Shown in pieces: positions 26,066 through 36,676 of a DNA stretch of 64,000 nt. Numbering within the stretch: the first letter of the stretch is position 1; each line of letters starts with the position of its first letter. The notes beneath the pieces were generated by a model. It worked only from the letters and a program-made list of their open reading frames with translations. It made no database searches and was not told the origin of the DNA. Source of the stretch: Rhodothermus bifroesti (lineage in GTDB: Bacteria; Bacteroidota; Rhodothermia; Rhodothermales; Rhodothermaceae); assembly GCF_017908595.1 (NCBI RefSeq), contig NZ_JAGKTL010000001.1, positions 434,001-498,000 of the forward strand, given 5' to 3'. Position numbers and translations under genes: made by a program.

Positions 26066-27967
26066 TCAGGCGGCCTGTGAACGTCGATAGCGACGCAGCA
26101 ACACCATGAGTACAGCAATATCGGCGGCACGCACCCCACTGATCCGCGAAGCCTGCCCTAAGTTTTCGGGACGGATCTTACTGAGCTTTTCGCGGGCTTC
26201 TTTGGAAATGGTTTCCACAGCCTCGTAGTCAAAATCCGGCGGAATCCGCCAGTCTTCCAGCTCTTGCATCTTTTCAACCAGCTCCTGCTCGCGGTCCATG
26301 TAGCCCGCGTACTTCAACTCAATTTCCACCAAGAGCTCAGTGGGTTCCATGCCCGGTGCCGGCACCACCACCTGCGCATGCATTCCTGTGGCTTCCAACA
26401 ACTCTCGCAAGTTGACTTGAGGGCGCAGAGCTAGCCGAATCAGCCGTTCCGGTCGGTCGATCGGGGAAGTACCTACGCGCTCCAAGTAGCCATTCACCTG
26501 TTCTGGTTGCACAACCAACGTCTCCAGCGCTTGTCGCGTTCGCGCAATGGCTTCTTTCTTGCGCAGCATGCGCTCGTAACGCTCGCGCGAGGCTAGCCCT
26601 AACCGATAGCCCAACTCGGTCAGACGCAAATCGGCATTATCTTGACGCAGCAAAATCCGGTGCTCGGCCCGAGAAGTAAACATCCGGTAGGGCTCGTCCG
26701 TACCTTTGGCTACAAGGTCGTCGATGAGCACGCCAATGTAGGCTTCAGAACGCCGCAGCACAATCGGCTCAGCACCTCGAAGCTTTTGCACAGCATTGAT
26801 GCCTGCCATAAGCCCCTGGGCTGCCGCCTCTTCATACCCAGTTGTGCCATTGATTTGCCCTGCAAAAAAGAGCCCCTCAACCCGCTTGGTCTCCAAACTA
26901 TAGCGAATCTGATAGGGAGGAAAGTAATCGTACTCTATGGCATAGCCTGGACGCAACACATGGGCCCGCTCAAGTCCAGGAATGCACCGCAGTGCCGCCA
27001 CCTGCACCTCCTCAGGTAGACTGGTGGAAAACCCGTTCACGTAGACCTCGTAGGTATCCCAGCCTTCAGGCTCCAGAAAAATCTGATGCCGATCGCGTTC
27101 TGCAAAACGGAAAATTTTGTCCTCAATCGAGGGGCAGTACCGAGGGCCTCGGCCTTTAATACGACCAGTAAACATGGGGCTGCGGTCAAAACCCGTGCGT
27201 AAGATGGCATGCACTTCGGGCGTCGTGTAGGTAAGCCAGCAACTGAGTTGCTGCTTTGGAAGCTGATCGGTCATGTAAGAAAAGGGCAAGGGATCGGCAT
27301 CTCCAGGCTGCTCCTGAAGCTGACGGTAATCGATCGTGCGGCCATCCAAACGCGGCGGCGTTCCCGTCTTGAGCCGACCGCTTTCAAACCCTAACCGTTC
27401 CAGGCAAGCGGTCAATCCCGTAGCGGCCCGCTCCCCCATCCGCCCACCTCCCATTTGACGCTCCCCCACATGAATGACTCCGTTAAGAAAGGTGCCGTTG
27501 GTCAGAATTACACATGGGGCAAAAAATTCCTTTCCAAGCTGCGTGCGTACCCCACGTACCCGACCATCGGCCACCAGCACCTCAGTCACCGTATCAGCCC
27601 GCATCCACAGATTTGGGATGGATTCTAGCTCACGCCGCACCGCCTCGGCATACCGCTTGCGGTCGCACTGTGCGCGAGGGCCCCACACGGCCGGCCCTTT
27701 GCTTCGGTTGAGCATCCGAAACTGAACCCCCGTTTGATCGGCCATGCGTCCCATAATGCCCCCCAGCGCATCAATCTCGCGCACCAAGTGCCCCTTGCCA
27801 ATCCCCCCAATGGCCGGATTACACGACATGCGCCCAATCGCCTCTAGGCTCATCGTGATGAGCAACGTGCGCGCCCCCATACGCGCCGCAGCAGCCGCTG
27901 CTTCTGCACCCGCATGCCCACCCCCCACCACAATTACCTCATATCGATCCGATGGCAACGGTAGCAT
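26066..27967 (-). CDS. mnmG: MnmG (GidA), tRNA wobble-uridine modification enzyme
   Basis: MnmG is the FAD-dependent partner of MnmE in forming 5-carboxymethylaminomethyl-uridine at tRNA position 34. The 633-residue protein begins with the FAD Rossmann motif [19 protein letters not shown] and has [50 protein letters not shown] and the C-terminal [33 protein letters not shown] helix bundle. It ends two bases before parS site 6. Its partner mnmE lies at 33-34 kb, not adjacent. It is divergent from the first histidine kinase across a 157-base gap. Confidence 0.97.
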   Translation of the reverse strand: MLPLPSDRYEVIVVGGGHAGAEAAAAAARMGARTLLITMSLEAIGRMSCNPAIGGIGKGHLVREIDALGGIMGRMADQTGVQFRMLNRSKGPAVWGPRAQCDRKRYAEAVRRELESIPNLWMRADTVTEVLVADGRVRGVRTQLGKEFFAPCVILTNGTFLNGVIHVGERQMGGGRMGERAATGLTACLERLGFESGRLKTGTPPRLDGRTIDYRQLQEQPGDADPLPFSYMTDQLPKQQLSCWLTYTTPEVHAILRTGFDRSPMFTGRIKGRGPRYCPSIEDKIFRFAERDRHQIFLEPEGWDTYEVYVNGFSTSLPEEVQVAALRCIPGLERAHVLRPGYAIEYDYFPPYQIRYSLETKRVEGLFFAGQINGTTGYEEAAAQGLMAGINAVQKLRGAEPIVLRRSEAYIGVLIDDLVAKGTDEPYRMFTSRAEHRILLRQDNADLRLTELGYRLGLASRERYERMLRKKEAIARTRQALETLVVQPEQVNGYLERVGTSPIDRPERLIRLALRPQVNLRELLEATGMHAQVVVPAPGMEPTELLVEIELKYAGYMDREQELVEKMQELEDWRIPPDFDYEAVETISKEAREKLSKIRPENLGQASRISGVRAADIAVLMVLLRRYRRSQAA

Positions 27968-28124
27968 CGTTTTCCCTACACTTGTGCTAAATCCTACGAA
28001 CGGATTGCCTTAAACGAATAGATCTACGCCTGTTCCAAAAACCCCGCCTACTTTTGGGAGTAGTTTTACAATATCTTCAATACCCTACGCCTCCTAAGTT
28101 CCATGTAGCCAACCAAAGCAAGCC

Positions 28125-30686
28125 ATGGCCTCCGTCCCGATCTACTGCTGGCCCCTCCAACAGCAGACCGAGCCTCCCCCAATACCGGCTGGCTTGCTGC
28201 CCCCTGAAGCCTCTAGCTGGCTAGCAGCACAACGCGAACACCCACCAACCCAACCGCAAGCCTATCTTTGCTCGTCGGTCCCAGGGCTTGTGCTTGTTCT
28301 TCCAACCCATAGCACCACGCAGCCACTAGCCGCCTACGTTGACCTACACGCCTTGCAGCCCTCGGACGCTTTTTTCCGCACGTTGATCCACAGCCTGCAA
28401 GCCGTCGTCTGGGAAGCCGACGCCCGCACTTTCCGCTTCACCTACGTAAGCCCACAAGCCGAAGCGCTGCTGGGCTATCCACTGGCGCAGTGGCTGGAGC
28501 CCAACTTCTGGGTGGATCATATTCACCCCGACGACCGCGCACAAGCCGTGGCTTTCTGCCGAGAGACCAGCGAGCGCGGCGAAGACCACGACTTTACCTA
28601 TCGCATGCTCCGAGCTGACGGCCGAACCGTGTGGGTACGCGATATCGTCACCGTAATTCCAGATGCCCAAGGCCGTCCAGAGCGCTTGCGTGGCCTGCTG
28701 CTCAACGTAACCAGCGAACAAGAAACCCGACAGGCCTTAGAAGTTGCCTGGCAGCGTTATCAAGACCTGGTCGAGCATAACCCCGTTGCTACCGGCGTCT
28801 ACCATCACGGTCGCGTTGTCTTTGCCAATGCAGCCATGGCCCACCTCTTTGGGGCTGCACAACCAGAAGTACTGCTGGGGAAATCCGCCAACGAGCTCAT
28901 CCATCCCCACCACCTCGAAGCAGTACTCGAAAATCTTCGCCGCATCCTCGAACGCGGGGAGAAAATTTCCCAAACCCGAGGGGTCATCCAGCGCTTCGAC
29001 GGCTCCTCGGCGATTGTGGACTTCAGCGGCGTACCGATCTCCTGGGAAGGCGAGCCTGCTGTTTTGTTCTTTATGTGGGACGTCAGCGAGCAGGTCCGCA
29101 CCGCCCAGCGCCTAGCCGAACGCGAAGCCTTGTATCAAGCCATCTTTGAAAATGCCCCAGAGCCCATGTACGTGCGGCGCGATCGGCACTATCTGCTGGT
29201 AAACCCAGCCTTTGCACGACTCACCGGCTACACGGCTGAAGAGCTTACCGACCCACACTTTAACGCCGAGCAGCTGGCCGCGCCCCAGAGCCTACCCGTC
29301 GTGCGGGAACGCTTGCGCCGGCGACAGCAAGGCTTACCCGTGCCTTCACGCTATGAGCTCTGGATTCGCCGAAAGGATGGGAGCGAACGGCTCGTTGAAG
29401 CAACGTCGATCAATATCCAGTGGGAAGGCCAACCTGCAGTGCTAGGCATCTTTCGAGATCTCACCGCACAGCAAGCAGCCGAAGCTTACCTGCAACAAGC
29501 CCGCAAGAAAGCCCTGGAGGCCCATCAGCTCAAAAGTACCTTCCTGGAGCTTATCACGCACGAGATTCGCACCCCACTAAGCACCATTTTGGGATATGCG
29601 GAACTGCTGCACCAAGAGCTGGCCGGACATATCCCAGAGGAGCTGCTGGATTTTCTGTCCGCTATTCGCGCCAGCGGCCGACGACTTTTAGGTCTGCTCT
29701 CCGACATACTGGACTTAAGCCTGTTGGAAACGCAGCGCTACCAGCTTTCGCAACGTACCCTGCATCTTGAACACTTTGCCCAGCAGCTTGCGGAAGATTT
29801 TTCCGCAATGGCGGCCGAAAAAGGCTTGCGCCTTGTCTTTGAGCCACCAGCCATCCCTGTACGCATCCTGGCAGACGAGGAGGCCTTGTACCGAGCCCTG
29901 CGCAACGTCGTGCACAACGCGATTAAGTTCACTGAAAAAGGCGAGGTGCGGCTGCGCGTGGGGCAAACCGACGTCGAGGGCTGGATCCAGGTGAAGGATA
30001 CAGGCCCAGGCATGGATCCAGCATTTGTACGCAGTGGTCTGTTTGAACCCTTCCGGCAGGAATCGGAAGGCCTGGACCGCCGCCACGAAGGGGCTGGCCT
30101 AGGCATGGCCGTAACCCGAGGCTTAGTAGAAGCCATGCACGGCCGCATCCTCGTTGAAACCGCCCCAGGTCAAGGGACCACAGTTACGCTCTATTTCCCT
30201 CGCCCTGCCCCAAAAGCACAGCAACCCAGCGTTTCTGCTTTGCATCCTGAAGCCCAAGACCTTCGCACATTGCAAGAACGCCTGCAGCAAAAACATCTGC
30301 ACCTATTGGTTGTGGAAGACAACCCAGAAAATGCACGCTTTTTGGAGCTAGCCCTTAAACCCATCGCACAGGTTACGCTGGCCGCCGATGCCTACGAAGC
30401 CTTGCAACACATTGACGCCCTCCTCCAAGAAGGCCAAACCTTCGACCTCATCTTACTGGATCTCAATTTGCCTGGAAATTTTCCTGGGCAGGCCCTGCTG
30501 CACGAAATCCGCCGGCGCCCCGCCTACCACCATACGCCTATTGTAGCCCAAACGGCTTATGCTGAACCGTTTCGTCCGGAAGACTTTTTGCGAGAAGGTT
30601 TTGACGGCTACCTGGCCAAACCTATTGACCGATTAACCCTCTACCTAGAACTAGACCGGCTGTTATCCACACCGGCACCCTCATGA
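28125..30686 (+). CDS. hybrid sensor histidine kinase, three PAS domains plus receiver
   Basis: An 853-residue soluble hybrid kinase. Three PAS/PAC units occupy about residues 85-205, 205-330 and 335-450. A HisKA dimerisation helix has His479 as phosphoacceptor in LITHEIRTPLSTILGYAELL, then an HATPase with N-box VVHNAIKFTEKG and a G-box with GAGLGMAVTRGLVEAMHG. A C-terminal receiver (~residues 725-850) has phosphoacceptor Asp779 in LILLDLNLPG. No transmembrane helices, so the signal is cytoplasmic. Its TGA overlaps the ATG of the next kinase, so both are made together. No stand-alone response regulator with a DNA-binding domain is near. Ligand unknown. Confidence 0.9.
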   Translation: MASVPIYCWPLQQQTEPPPIPAGLLPPEASSWLAAQREHPPTQPQAYLCSSVPGLVLVLPTHSTTQPLAAYVDLHALQPSDAFFRTLIHSLQAVVWEADARTFRFTYVSPQAEALLGYPLAQWLEPNFWVDHIHPDDRAQAVAFCRETSERGEDHDFTYRMLRADGRTVWVRDIVTVIPDAQGRPERLRGLLLNVTSEQETRQALEVAWQRYQDLVEHNPVATGVYHHGRVVFANAAMAHLFGAAQPEVLLGKSANELIHPHHLEAVLENLRRILERGEKISQTRGVIQRFDGSSAIVDFSGVPISWEGEPAVLFFMWDVSEQVRTAQRLAEREALYQAIFENAPEPMYVRRDRHYLLVNPAFARLTGYTAEELTDPHFNAEQLAAPQSLPVVRERLRRRQQGLPVPSRYELWIRRKDGSERLVEATSINIQWEGQPAVLGIFRDLTAQQAAEAYLQQARKKALEAHQLKSTFLELITHEIRTPLSTILGYAELLHQELAGHIPEELLDFLSAIRASGRRLLGLLSDILDLSLLETQRYQLSQRTLHLEHFAQQLAEDFSAMAAEKGLRLVFEPPAIPVRILADEEALYRALRNVVHNAIKFTEKGEVRLRVGQTDVEGWIQVKDTGPGMDPAFVRSGLFEPFRQESEGLDRRHEGAGLGMAVTRGLVEAMHGRILVETAPGQGTTVTLYFPRPAPKAQQPSVSALHPEAQDLRTLQERLQQKHLHLLVVEDNPENARFLELALKPIAQVTLAADAYEALQHIDALLQEGQTFDLILLDLNLPGNFPGQALLHEIRRRPAYHHTPIVAQTAYAEPFRPEDFLREGFDGYLAKPIDRLTLYLELDRLLSTPAPS

Positions 30687-33004
30687 AAAAACGGTTCGTG
30701 CTTCCAGTGGAAGAAGACCTGCAGCTGCTGGGCACCACGCAAGATGCTCTGCTGGTGCTCGACCTCGAAACAGAACGCATCGTGGAGGCCAGTCCACAAG
30801 CCTGTGCGCTACTAGGCTATAGCCGAGCAACACTGTGCACCCAACCTCTCGACGCGTTGGTTCCTGCCAAAGAACGCACGCTGTTCCAATCCGTGCTTCT
30901 GGGAACAAAGGAAGCTGCCAACCCTCTGCATTTCCGCTTATCCAATGGGTCACTGCTCCCGGTCGAACTCCACAGCATCCGACTGCAGCATCAGGGCCGC
31001 AAACTGGGCATTCTCCTTTTTAGAGCGCTGCAGCTTTATCCTGAGACAGAACTTCTGTTACGCCTTTTGCACACGCAGGACTTTCTCGGACTTTTTGGGG
31101 TGCGTGCTGGACGGCTTGTACACGCTAATCCTCCTTTTGCAACCCTGTTGGGCTATGAACGCCCAGAGCTGTTATTAGGACGCCCTATCGACGAGCTGCT
31201 CTCGGCCGATGCACTGCGTCAGGTACAGCGGCTCACCGCACGGCGGCGATGGGGTCGTGTTGCAGCCGCTAAGATTACCTTCCGCCATCACCAAGGATAT
31301 ACCCTGGAGGCTGCCACCTTAATTACGACAACAGCAGAACCCCAACAGCCAACGCTGTGGGGACTGGTGCATTCTACTCAAGAAGCCCAGCAGCAATTTT
31401 ATGCGCGCGAGCGTCAGATTCTAGAGGGGCTTGTGCGCGGCGAACCCCAAGAAGCGCTGTTAGATGCCCTCTGCTATGCGCTTGAAGCCCGCATTCCTGG
31501 TGGAACCTGCACAGTTCTGCTGCTTCGGGAGGGGCGCCTCTGGCGCGGGGCTTCGCACATGCCTTCAGCATACGACGCGGCTATTGAAGGAATAGCCATT
31601 GGCCCAAACGTAGGTTCCTGTGGCACAGCGGCTTTTTTAGGTGAGCCCGTGTGGGCTCACGATGTGCAACGCGACGCGCGCTGGGCTGCCTATCGAGATC
31701 TAGCCGACACGTTTGGCTTTCAGGCATGCTGGTCCTATCCCATTTTGGACCGCCAAGGTACGGTTTTGGGCACATTTGCCATGTATTTTTCTACACCACG
31801 CGCACCTTTAAAAGAAGAGCAAGCGGCTCTAGCCCGCAGCGCAGCCTTGGCAGCGCTGATTCTGGAAACGTACCGACTTCAGCAAGAGCATAAGCTGCTG
31901 TCCCAGGTAGCACGCCAGACCACCAATGGTGTTGTCATTACCGATGCCCAGCGCCGCGTTGTTTGGGTCAATGAGGGCTTTACCCGTCTGACAGGCTACC
32001 AACTTGAGGAAGTTCGGGGTCAACCGCTTATATCTTACCTTCAGGGACCGCAAACCGATGCGCAAACCGTAGCTGAAATTCGTCGCGGTTTGCTTGAAGG
32101 TCATCCGGTACGCGTACGCATTTACAACTACCGGAAAGATGGCACGGGATTTTGGAACCACTTGAGCATCGACCCGCTTTGGGATTCGGAAGGTACCCTT
32201 GTAGGCTTCATTGGCATTGAAAACGACGTCACCGACCTCGTTACCCGAGAGCAGGAGTTGGAGCGTGCCCGAGCTGAAGCTGAAGCCGCTGCTCGTCTCA
32301 AATCTGCTTTCCTGGCTAACCTGAGTCACGAGGTCCGCACGCCCTTAAACAGCATTTTGGGGTTTACCGACCTGCTTGAGGAAGCTCTGGCCACGCACCA
32401 ACTGGAAGATTTGCTAGAATTTACGGGTATCATTCGCCGCGCTGGTCGGCGACTGCTTCAGCTGATTAACGATATGCTGGAGCTTAGTCGCCTGGAGGCC
32501 GATCGGCTGACTTTAGAGCAAGAGCCTTGCTCCTTAGCATCCATTGTGCAGGAAGCGGTGGCCGAGCTGCAACCCCTTGCCATGCGCAAAAAGCTACACC
32601 TGCATGCGCGCATAGAAGCCGTGCCGCCTATCCGTGGCGATGCTCGGCGTCTGCATCAAGTGCTGGTAAACTTAATCGGCAATGCCATAAAGTATACCGA
32701 CCAGGGAGAGGTTTGCGTAGAACTCACCGCCGAGACGTTACCTCACCCCCAGGTCGTGCTGCGGGTTATCGACACGGGACGCGGCATACCGCCTGAGTTT
32801 GTGTCCCGTATATTTGATCCTTTTTGGCAAGCCCCTTCTGAGGCAGCTCGCGGGGAAGGGAGTGGGCTAGGACTGACGATTACCAAGCGGCTGGTAGAGC
32901 AGATGCATGGGCAAATCACGGTAGACTCGATCCTAGGGAAGGGCACCACGTTTACCGTGACGTTTCCGGCGCTTCCGGACTTACTTTCCGATGCAAAATC
33001 GTGA
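30683..33004 (+). CDS. sensor histidine kinase with PAS-PAS-GAF-PAS input
   Basis: A 773-residue soluble kinase. Two N-terminal PAS-like units (DALLVLDLETERIVEASPQACALLGYS and GRLVHANPPFATLLGYERPELL) are followed by a GAF domain at ~245-395 with GPNVGSCGTAAFLGEPVWAHDV. A PAS near 405-530 has close LOV-like sequence (YLQGPQTDAQTVAEIRRGL, NYRKDGTGFWNHLSI), but the photoactive Cys position is occupied by Ile. The kinase core has His549 in LSHEVRTPLNSILGF, N-box LIGNAIKYTDQG and G-box GSGLGLTITKRLVEQMHG. There is no receiver; it could hand phosphate to the receiver of the upstream hybrid kinase. The 3' end overlaps mnmE by 24 bases. Confidence 0.9.
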   Translation: MKKRFVLPVEEDLQLLGTTQDALLVLDLETERIVEASPQACALLGYSRATLCTQPLDALVPAKERTLFQSVLLGTKEAANPLHFRLSNGSLLPVELHSIRLQHQGRKLGILLFRALQLYPETELLLRLLHTQDFLGLFGVRAGRLVHANPPFATLLGYERPELLLGRPIDELLSADALRQVQRLTARRRWGRVAAAKITFRHHQGYTLEAATLITTTAEPQQPTLWGLVHSTQEAQQQFYARERQILEGLVRGEPQEALLDALCYALEARIPGGTCTVLLLREGRLWRGASHMPSAYDAAIEGIAIGPNVGSCGTAAFLGEPVWAHDVQRDARWAAYRDLADTFGFQACWSYPILDRQGTVLGTFAMYFSTPRAPLKEEQAALARSAALAALILETYRLQQEHKLLSQVARQTTNGVVITDAQRRVVWVNEGFTRLTGYQLEEVRGQPLISYLQGPQTDAQTVAEIRRGLLEGHPVRVRIYNYRKDGTGFWNHLSIDPLWDSEGTLVGFIGIENDVTDLVTREQELERARAEAEAAARLKSAFLANLSHEVRTPLNSILGFTDLLEEALATHQLEDLLEFTGIIRRAGRRLLQLINDMLELSRLEADRLTLEQEPCSLASIVQEAVAELQPLAMRKKLHLHARIEAVPPIRGDARRLHQVLVNLIGNAIKYTDQGEVCVELTAETLPHPQVVLRVIDTGRGIPPEFVSRIFDPFWQAPSEAARGEGSGLGLTITKRLVEQMHGQITVDSILGKGTTFTVTFPALPDLLSDAKS

Positions 33005-34366
33005 AAAGATCTGATCCAGTACGTCTTCAGTAGTTATTTCGCCTGTGATCGCGCCCAGCTCATGAAGGGCTCGTCGCAGTTCTAAGGCCAATAGGTCGCT
33101 GCTAATTCGCTGGTTTAACACCGTGCCTGCAGCCTGAACCGCCTCAAGCGCACGGGCTAAGTGCTGCCGGTGGCGAAGATTCATCACAACAGCCGAGGCG
33201 TCCATGCTGCTCAAGTCTGCTGCTACCACATCGATTAGTTTCTGCAGGAGCGGTTTGAGCTCGGCGGGATGCGTCCGTGCGTGATGCGCCGAAAGCGCCA
33301 AAACGGGCCAGCGCAGCGGGGGCAATGCAGGCGAGGCTACAAGATCGCGCTTGTTCCCAATCACAAGGATCGGTAGGGTTGGGTGCGCCGCCGAAAGCGT
33401 GTTGAGAAACGCTTGCTCCTCTGCATCCAGACCCAACGTCAGGTCAAAGACGTACAGGAGCACATGTGCTGCTTCGATGGCTTGTTGCGCGCGGCGCACG
33501 CCTTCGCTTTCCACAAGATCTTCTGTGCTGCGCAACCCAGCCGTGTCTACAAAGCGAAACCGCAGGCCTTCAATTTCTGCTTCGGCCTCAATTTGGTCCC
33601 GTGTGGTGCCGGGCAGCGGACTTACAATTGCGCGGTCTTGCCCTAGCAGGGCGTTCAGTAGGGTCGACTTGCCGGCATTGGGACGACCGCCGATCACCAC
33701 GCGCACGCCATCCCGCAAAAGCTCTCCCAATCGATAAGAATTGAGCAAATCCTGCAAGAACTGTGCAGTACGGTCCAGCAAGGCACAAAGGCGCGCTCGG
33801 TCGGCAAACTCGACGTCTTCTTCTGAAAAATCCAGTTCCAGTTCCACATAAGCGCACAGCTCCAAAAGATCATCCCGCAAACGTCGGAGCTGTTCTGAAT
33901 ACCGTCCTTGCAGATGCGCCAGTGCGGTGCGATGCGCCCGCGTTGAGCCAGCATGAATTAGGTCTGCTACCGCTTCCGCTTGCGCCAAGTCGAGTTTGCC
34001 ATTAAGAAAAGCCCGTAGCGTAAACTCACCAGGTTCGGCCATCCGTGCGCCATGATGCAAGAGCGCCTCTAGGATAAGTTGCGGTGCCAAGTCGCCTCCA
34101 TGGCAGGTGAGCTCAACTACATCTTCACCCGTATAAGAACGTGGGGCGCGAAAAACCGTCGCCACTACTTGATCGATCGGCTCTCCTGTTGGACTGAGTA
34201 CATAGCCGAAATGGGCCGTGTGCGAAGGGACAGCTTCAAGGTTCGCTCCTCGAAAGCAAGAAGCTGCAATACGACAGGCCTCAGGTCCAGAAAGCCGCAC
34301 AATAGCCAGCGCGGCCCGGCCACGGGCCGTGGCAATGGCCGCAATCGTGTCGTCTCGTCCCGTCAT
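32981..34366 (-). CDS. mnmE: MnmE (TrmE), tRNA-modification GTPase
   Basis: MnmE is the GTPase partner of MnmG in wobble-uridine modification. The 461-residue protein has the N-terminal formyl-THF-binding domain (IAAIATARGRAALAIVRLSG), the helical domain, and an inserted G domain with G1 GRPNAGKST, G2 PLPGTTRDQ, G3 DTAGLR and G4 NKRD. The invariant C-terminal Cys motif CIGK is the last four residues. Length and motifs are normal. It is followed upstream by yidC, rnpA and rpmH on the same strand, the conserved origin-region order, with an 11-base gap to yidC. Confidence 0.97.
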   Translation of the reverse strand: MTGRDDTIAAIATARGRAALAIVRLSGPEACRIAASCFRGANLEAVPSHTAHFGYVLSPTGEPIDQVVATVFRAPRSYTGEDVVELTCHGGDLAPQLILEALLHHGARMAEPGEFTLRAFLNGKLDLAQAEAVADLIHAGSTRAHRTALAHLQGRYSEQLRRLRDDLLELCAYVELELDFSEEDVEFADRARLCALLDRTAQFLQDLLNSYRLGELLRDGVRVVIGGRPNAGKSTLLNALLGQDRAIVSPLPGTTRDQIEAEAEIEGLRFRFVDTAGLRSTEDLVESEGVRRAQQAIEAAHVLLYVFDLTLGLDAEEQAFLNTLSAAHPTLPILVIGNKRDLVASPALPPLRWPVLALSAHHARTHPAELKPLLQKLIDVVAADLSSMDASAVVMNLRHRQHLARALEAVQAAGTVLNQRISSDLLALELRRALHELGAITGEITTEDVLDQIFSRFCIGK

Positions 34367-34377
34367 TACCTGCGGCC

Positions 34378-36162
34378 TTAACGTCGCATGCGGGCATGCT
34401 TTCGACGGGCCTTAGCGGCTTGCACGGCCATTTTTGCCGCTGCTTTCCGGTCACCCTGCCCGTCGGTTTTCCCCTTTTGGCGTTCGATGGACCGGTTGAT
34501 AAAAAACTGCTGAATCGCCGAAAAGATGTTGTAGCAGAGATAGTAGAGGTTGAGGGCCGAGGAAAGCCGGTTAAAAATGGCAAAAATGAAGATCGGGAAA
34601 ATGTAGGTTAGAATTTTTGTCTGCGGGTTAGGGGGGGTTGAAGCAGACTGAATCCGCATTTGGAAGATCATCGAAATTCCCATTAGCAGCGTAAAGCCAG
34701 CCACAAAGTCGCCGTAGAGGGGAATTTTGAACGGAAGGTGCAAGATTGGATCTGGAGCAGAGAGGTCTTTGGCCCACAGGAAGGCTTGCTGCCGCACAAT
34801 CAGGGATTGTTGAAAGTACTGCCACAAGGCAATAAGCACGGGCCATTGCAAAAGCATCGGGAGACATCCCCCTAGTGGATTAATCTTTTTCTCCCGATAA
34901 AGCTTCAGCATAGCCTCCTGTTGCTTTTGTGGGTTATCGGCATATTTCTCCCGGATGGCTTCCAGCTCTGGTTGCAGTTCTCGCATTTGGGCGATGCTTC
35001 GGAAGGAGGCCCGGGTAAGTGGATAAAGCGCAATCTTAACCAGTAGGGCAAAAGCAATGATGGCCAGACCGTAGTTCCCTAACAAGCGTCCCAAAAACGT
35101 AAACAGCGGGATAAAGATGAACTTAGCTAGCGGCCGCGTCATCCACTCGAAGGCGTCCCAGCCGTAATCGACCATGTTATAAAGGTCGAGGTCGTAGCGG
35201 GCCAGCCGGAAGTACTCCATTGGGCCGAGGTAAAGCCGGAAGGTATCGACCTGTCCTGGCTCAGGCCGAGGCATCAGCAGGCGAGCAGCGTAGTCTTCCC
35301 AGTAATTTGGGTCTTCAACTGCCCCCAGACGTTCTCCAACCAATTCAGCCCCGCGGGTTGTGCCCGTGGGCATCAGAATGGCCGTGAAGAATTTGTTTTT
35401 GACCGCTACCCAGTCGACCTGTCCTGCAAGGCGTTTTTCTTCGGTCCGCTGGCGATCGAGCGTAACCTTTTCTACCTCGCCTCCACTGCGGGCAAAGACG
35501 CCACTATGGCGGGCCTCGTCATCCCGGTCGCGTTCAGCAAATGGCACGCCCCCGTTCCAAACCAGCTCGTAGCCTTCGATGGTACTAAACGTGGCTGCTT
35601 GCTCCTGCTCGATGCGCAGCAGGACCTCGTAGTCCTGAGGAGAAAACGTATATACTTGCCGGATACGCCCTGTGCCCAAAGGTGCTTCAAAAACCACCTC
35701 TACCGGAGCCTCGGTTACGTGCAGCGTGTCGGCCGTCGTGGCGGTTTCGAAGAGCAGCGTGCGCGTATCCACAAGATGGTTTGTAGGCGTGGTAAAAACC
35801 AAGCTAAGCGCACCCGGTTTTGTGGTATCGACCAACTGAACAGGCGTCTCAAAATCGTATTGTTTGTAGCGCTTGAGCTTTAGGGAAACAAGCGTAGCTC
35901 CTCGGGTAGAAAGTTGCGCCTGATAAAGATCGGTTTCAATCGTGAGGGTGCGTGCTTGGCCATTACGTGCGGCTAGGAGAAGCGTGTCGAGCAAGGGCGC
36001 TTGCTGCGCCAGCGCTGCGGTATCTGCAGGCGCCTCGGGCGTATCAAGATGGAGCGTATCGCGCGTGGAAGGGGTCGGCTGCGGCGGTGGGGCCAGCCAC
36101 CACAACCAGACAAACATGATTAGGGCAGTGAGTAGCGTAGCGATGACGACGTTACGGTCCAC
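34378..36162 (-). CDS. yidC: YidC, membrane protein insertase
   Basis: YidC inserts proteins into the inner membrane alone or with SecYEG. The 594-residue product has the N-terminal anchor MDRNVVIATLLTALIMFVWLWWL, a large periplasmic beta-sandwich domain (~residues 70-345), and the conserved Oxa1 core. This core includes LGNYGLAIIAFALLVKIALYPLTRASFRSIAQMRELQPELEAIREKY, the cytoplasmic hairpin with NPLGGCLPMLLQWPVLIALWQYF, and the last helices with FIFAIFNRLSSALNLYYLCYNI. It ends in a basic tail (KARRKHARMRR) that can bind ribosomes. It lies between rnpA and mnmE; no yidD is present in the 73-base gap to rnpA. Confidence 0.96.
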   Translation of the reverse strand: MDRNVVIATLLTALIMFVWLWWLAPPPQPTPSTRDTLHLDTPEAPADTAALAQQAPLLDTLLLAARNGQARTLTIETDLYQAQLSTRGATLVSLKLKRYKQYDFETPVQLVDTTKPGALSLVFTTPTNHLVDTRTLLFETATTADTLHVTEAPVEVVFEAPLGTGRIRQVYTFSPQDYEVLLRIEQEQAATFSTIEGYELVWNGGVPFAERDRDDEARHSGVFARSGGEVEKVTLDRQRTEEKRLAGQVDWVAVKNKFFTAILMPTGTTRGAELVGERLGAVEDPNYWEDYAARLLMPRPEPGQVDTFRLYLGPMEYFRLARYDLDLYNMVDYGWDAFEWMTRPLAKFIFIPLFTFLGRLLGNYGLAIIAFALLVKIALYPLTRASFRSIAQMRELQPELEAIREKYADNPQKQQEAMLKLYREKKINPLGGCLPMLLQWPVLIALWQYFQQSLIVRQQAFLWAKDLSAPDPILHLPFKIPLYGDFVAGFTLLMGISMIFQMRIQSASTPPNPQTKILTYIFPIFIFAIFNRLSSALNLYYLCYNIFSAIQQFFINRSIERQKGKTDGQGDRKAAAKMAVQAAKARRKHARMRR

Positions 36163-36235
36163 GGTAGGGGCTTTACACTAAAGTGGTCTAAAGCGAAACA
36201 GGATACAAAGCGTGCTAAGGGTAGTTCCCCTCGAC

Positions 36236-36664
36236 CTATAGCGTTTCCTGTAGGTGCATAGCAAGTCGATGCAGGGCCTCGGGCAGATCGCGACGGATCC
36301 TTTCCCGGGCTTGCGAAGGCTGTGCGCGATAAAGAATCATTAGCGTGAGCGCATCGGGGCGTGGACGAAACAGTTCCAGCAACGGCTGCTGGTGGAGGCG
36401 ATAGGTTTCGCGAAGCAAGCGGCGAATGCGATTGCGCTCAACGGCACGCCGCGCTTGCCGCCCAGCAGCAAATCCAACCTGCAGCGGCACATCCGCTCCC
36501 ACTTCTCGACGGGGTACAATGCGGTACAACAACCGAATACAGCCTTGGCTAAGCGTTCCCACGTCCGTGCGGGTGCGGTCAAACAGCGGCCGAATGAGCC
36601 GCTGGTGCCGCAACCGAAAAGCGCGGGGCAGCCGGTTCGTTCCACGTGCTTCCTCCGCGGTCAC
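36236..36664 (-). CDS. rnpA: RnpA, protein subunit of ribonuclease P
   Basis: RnpA binds the P RNA and helps 5' maturation of tRNAs. The 142-residue basic protein has the signature ERNRIRRLLRETYRLH and an N-terminal FRLRHQRLIRPLFDRTR segment. It starts with GTG at 36664; the same frame is closed upstream by the rpmH stop codon, so this is the only reasonable start. It follows rpmH with a 12-base gap. The RNase P RNA gene was not found in this window. Confidence 0.92.
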   Translation of the reverse strand: MTAEEARGTNRLPRAFRLRHQRLIRPLFDRTRTDVGTLSQGCIRLLYRIVPRREVGADVPLQVGFAAGRQARRAVERNRIRRLLRETYRLHQQPLLELFRPRPDALTLMILYRAQPSQARERIRRDLPEALHRLAMHLQETL

Positions 36665-36676
36665 GCTTTTGCCGCA

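Noticed and set aside
30663-30671. TTATCCACA, a perfect DnaA box
   Set aside because: A single copy inside the histidine-kinase coding sequence with no cluster or AT-rich unwinding element nearby; not evidence for an origin.
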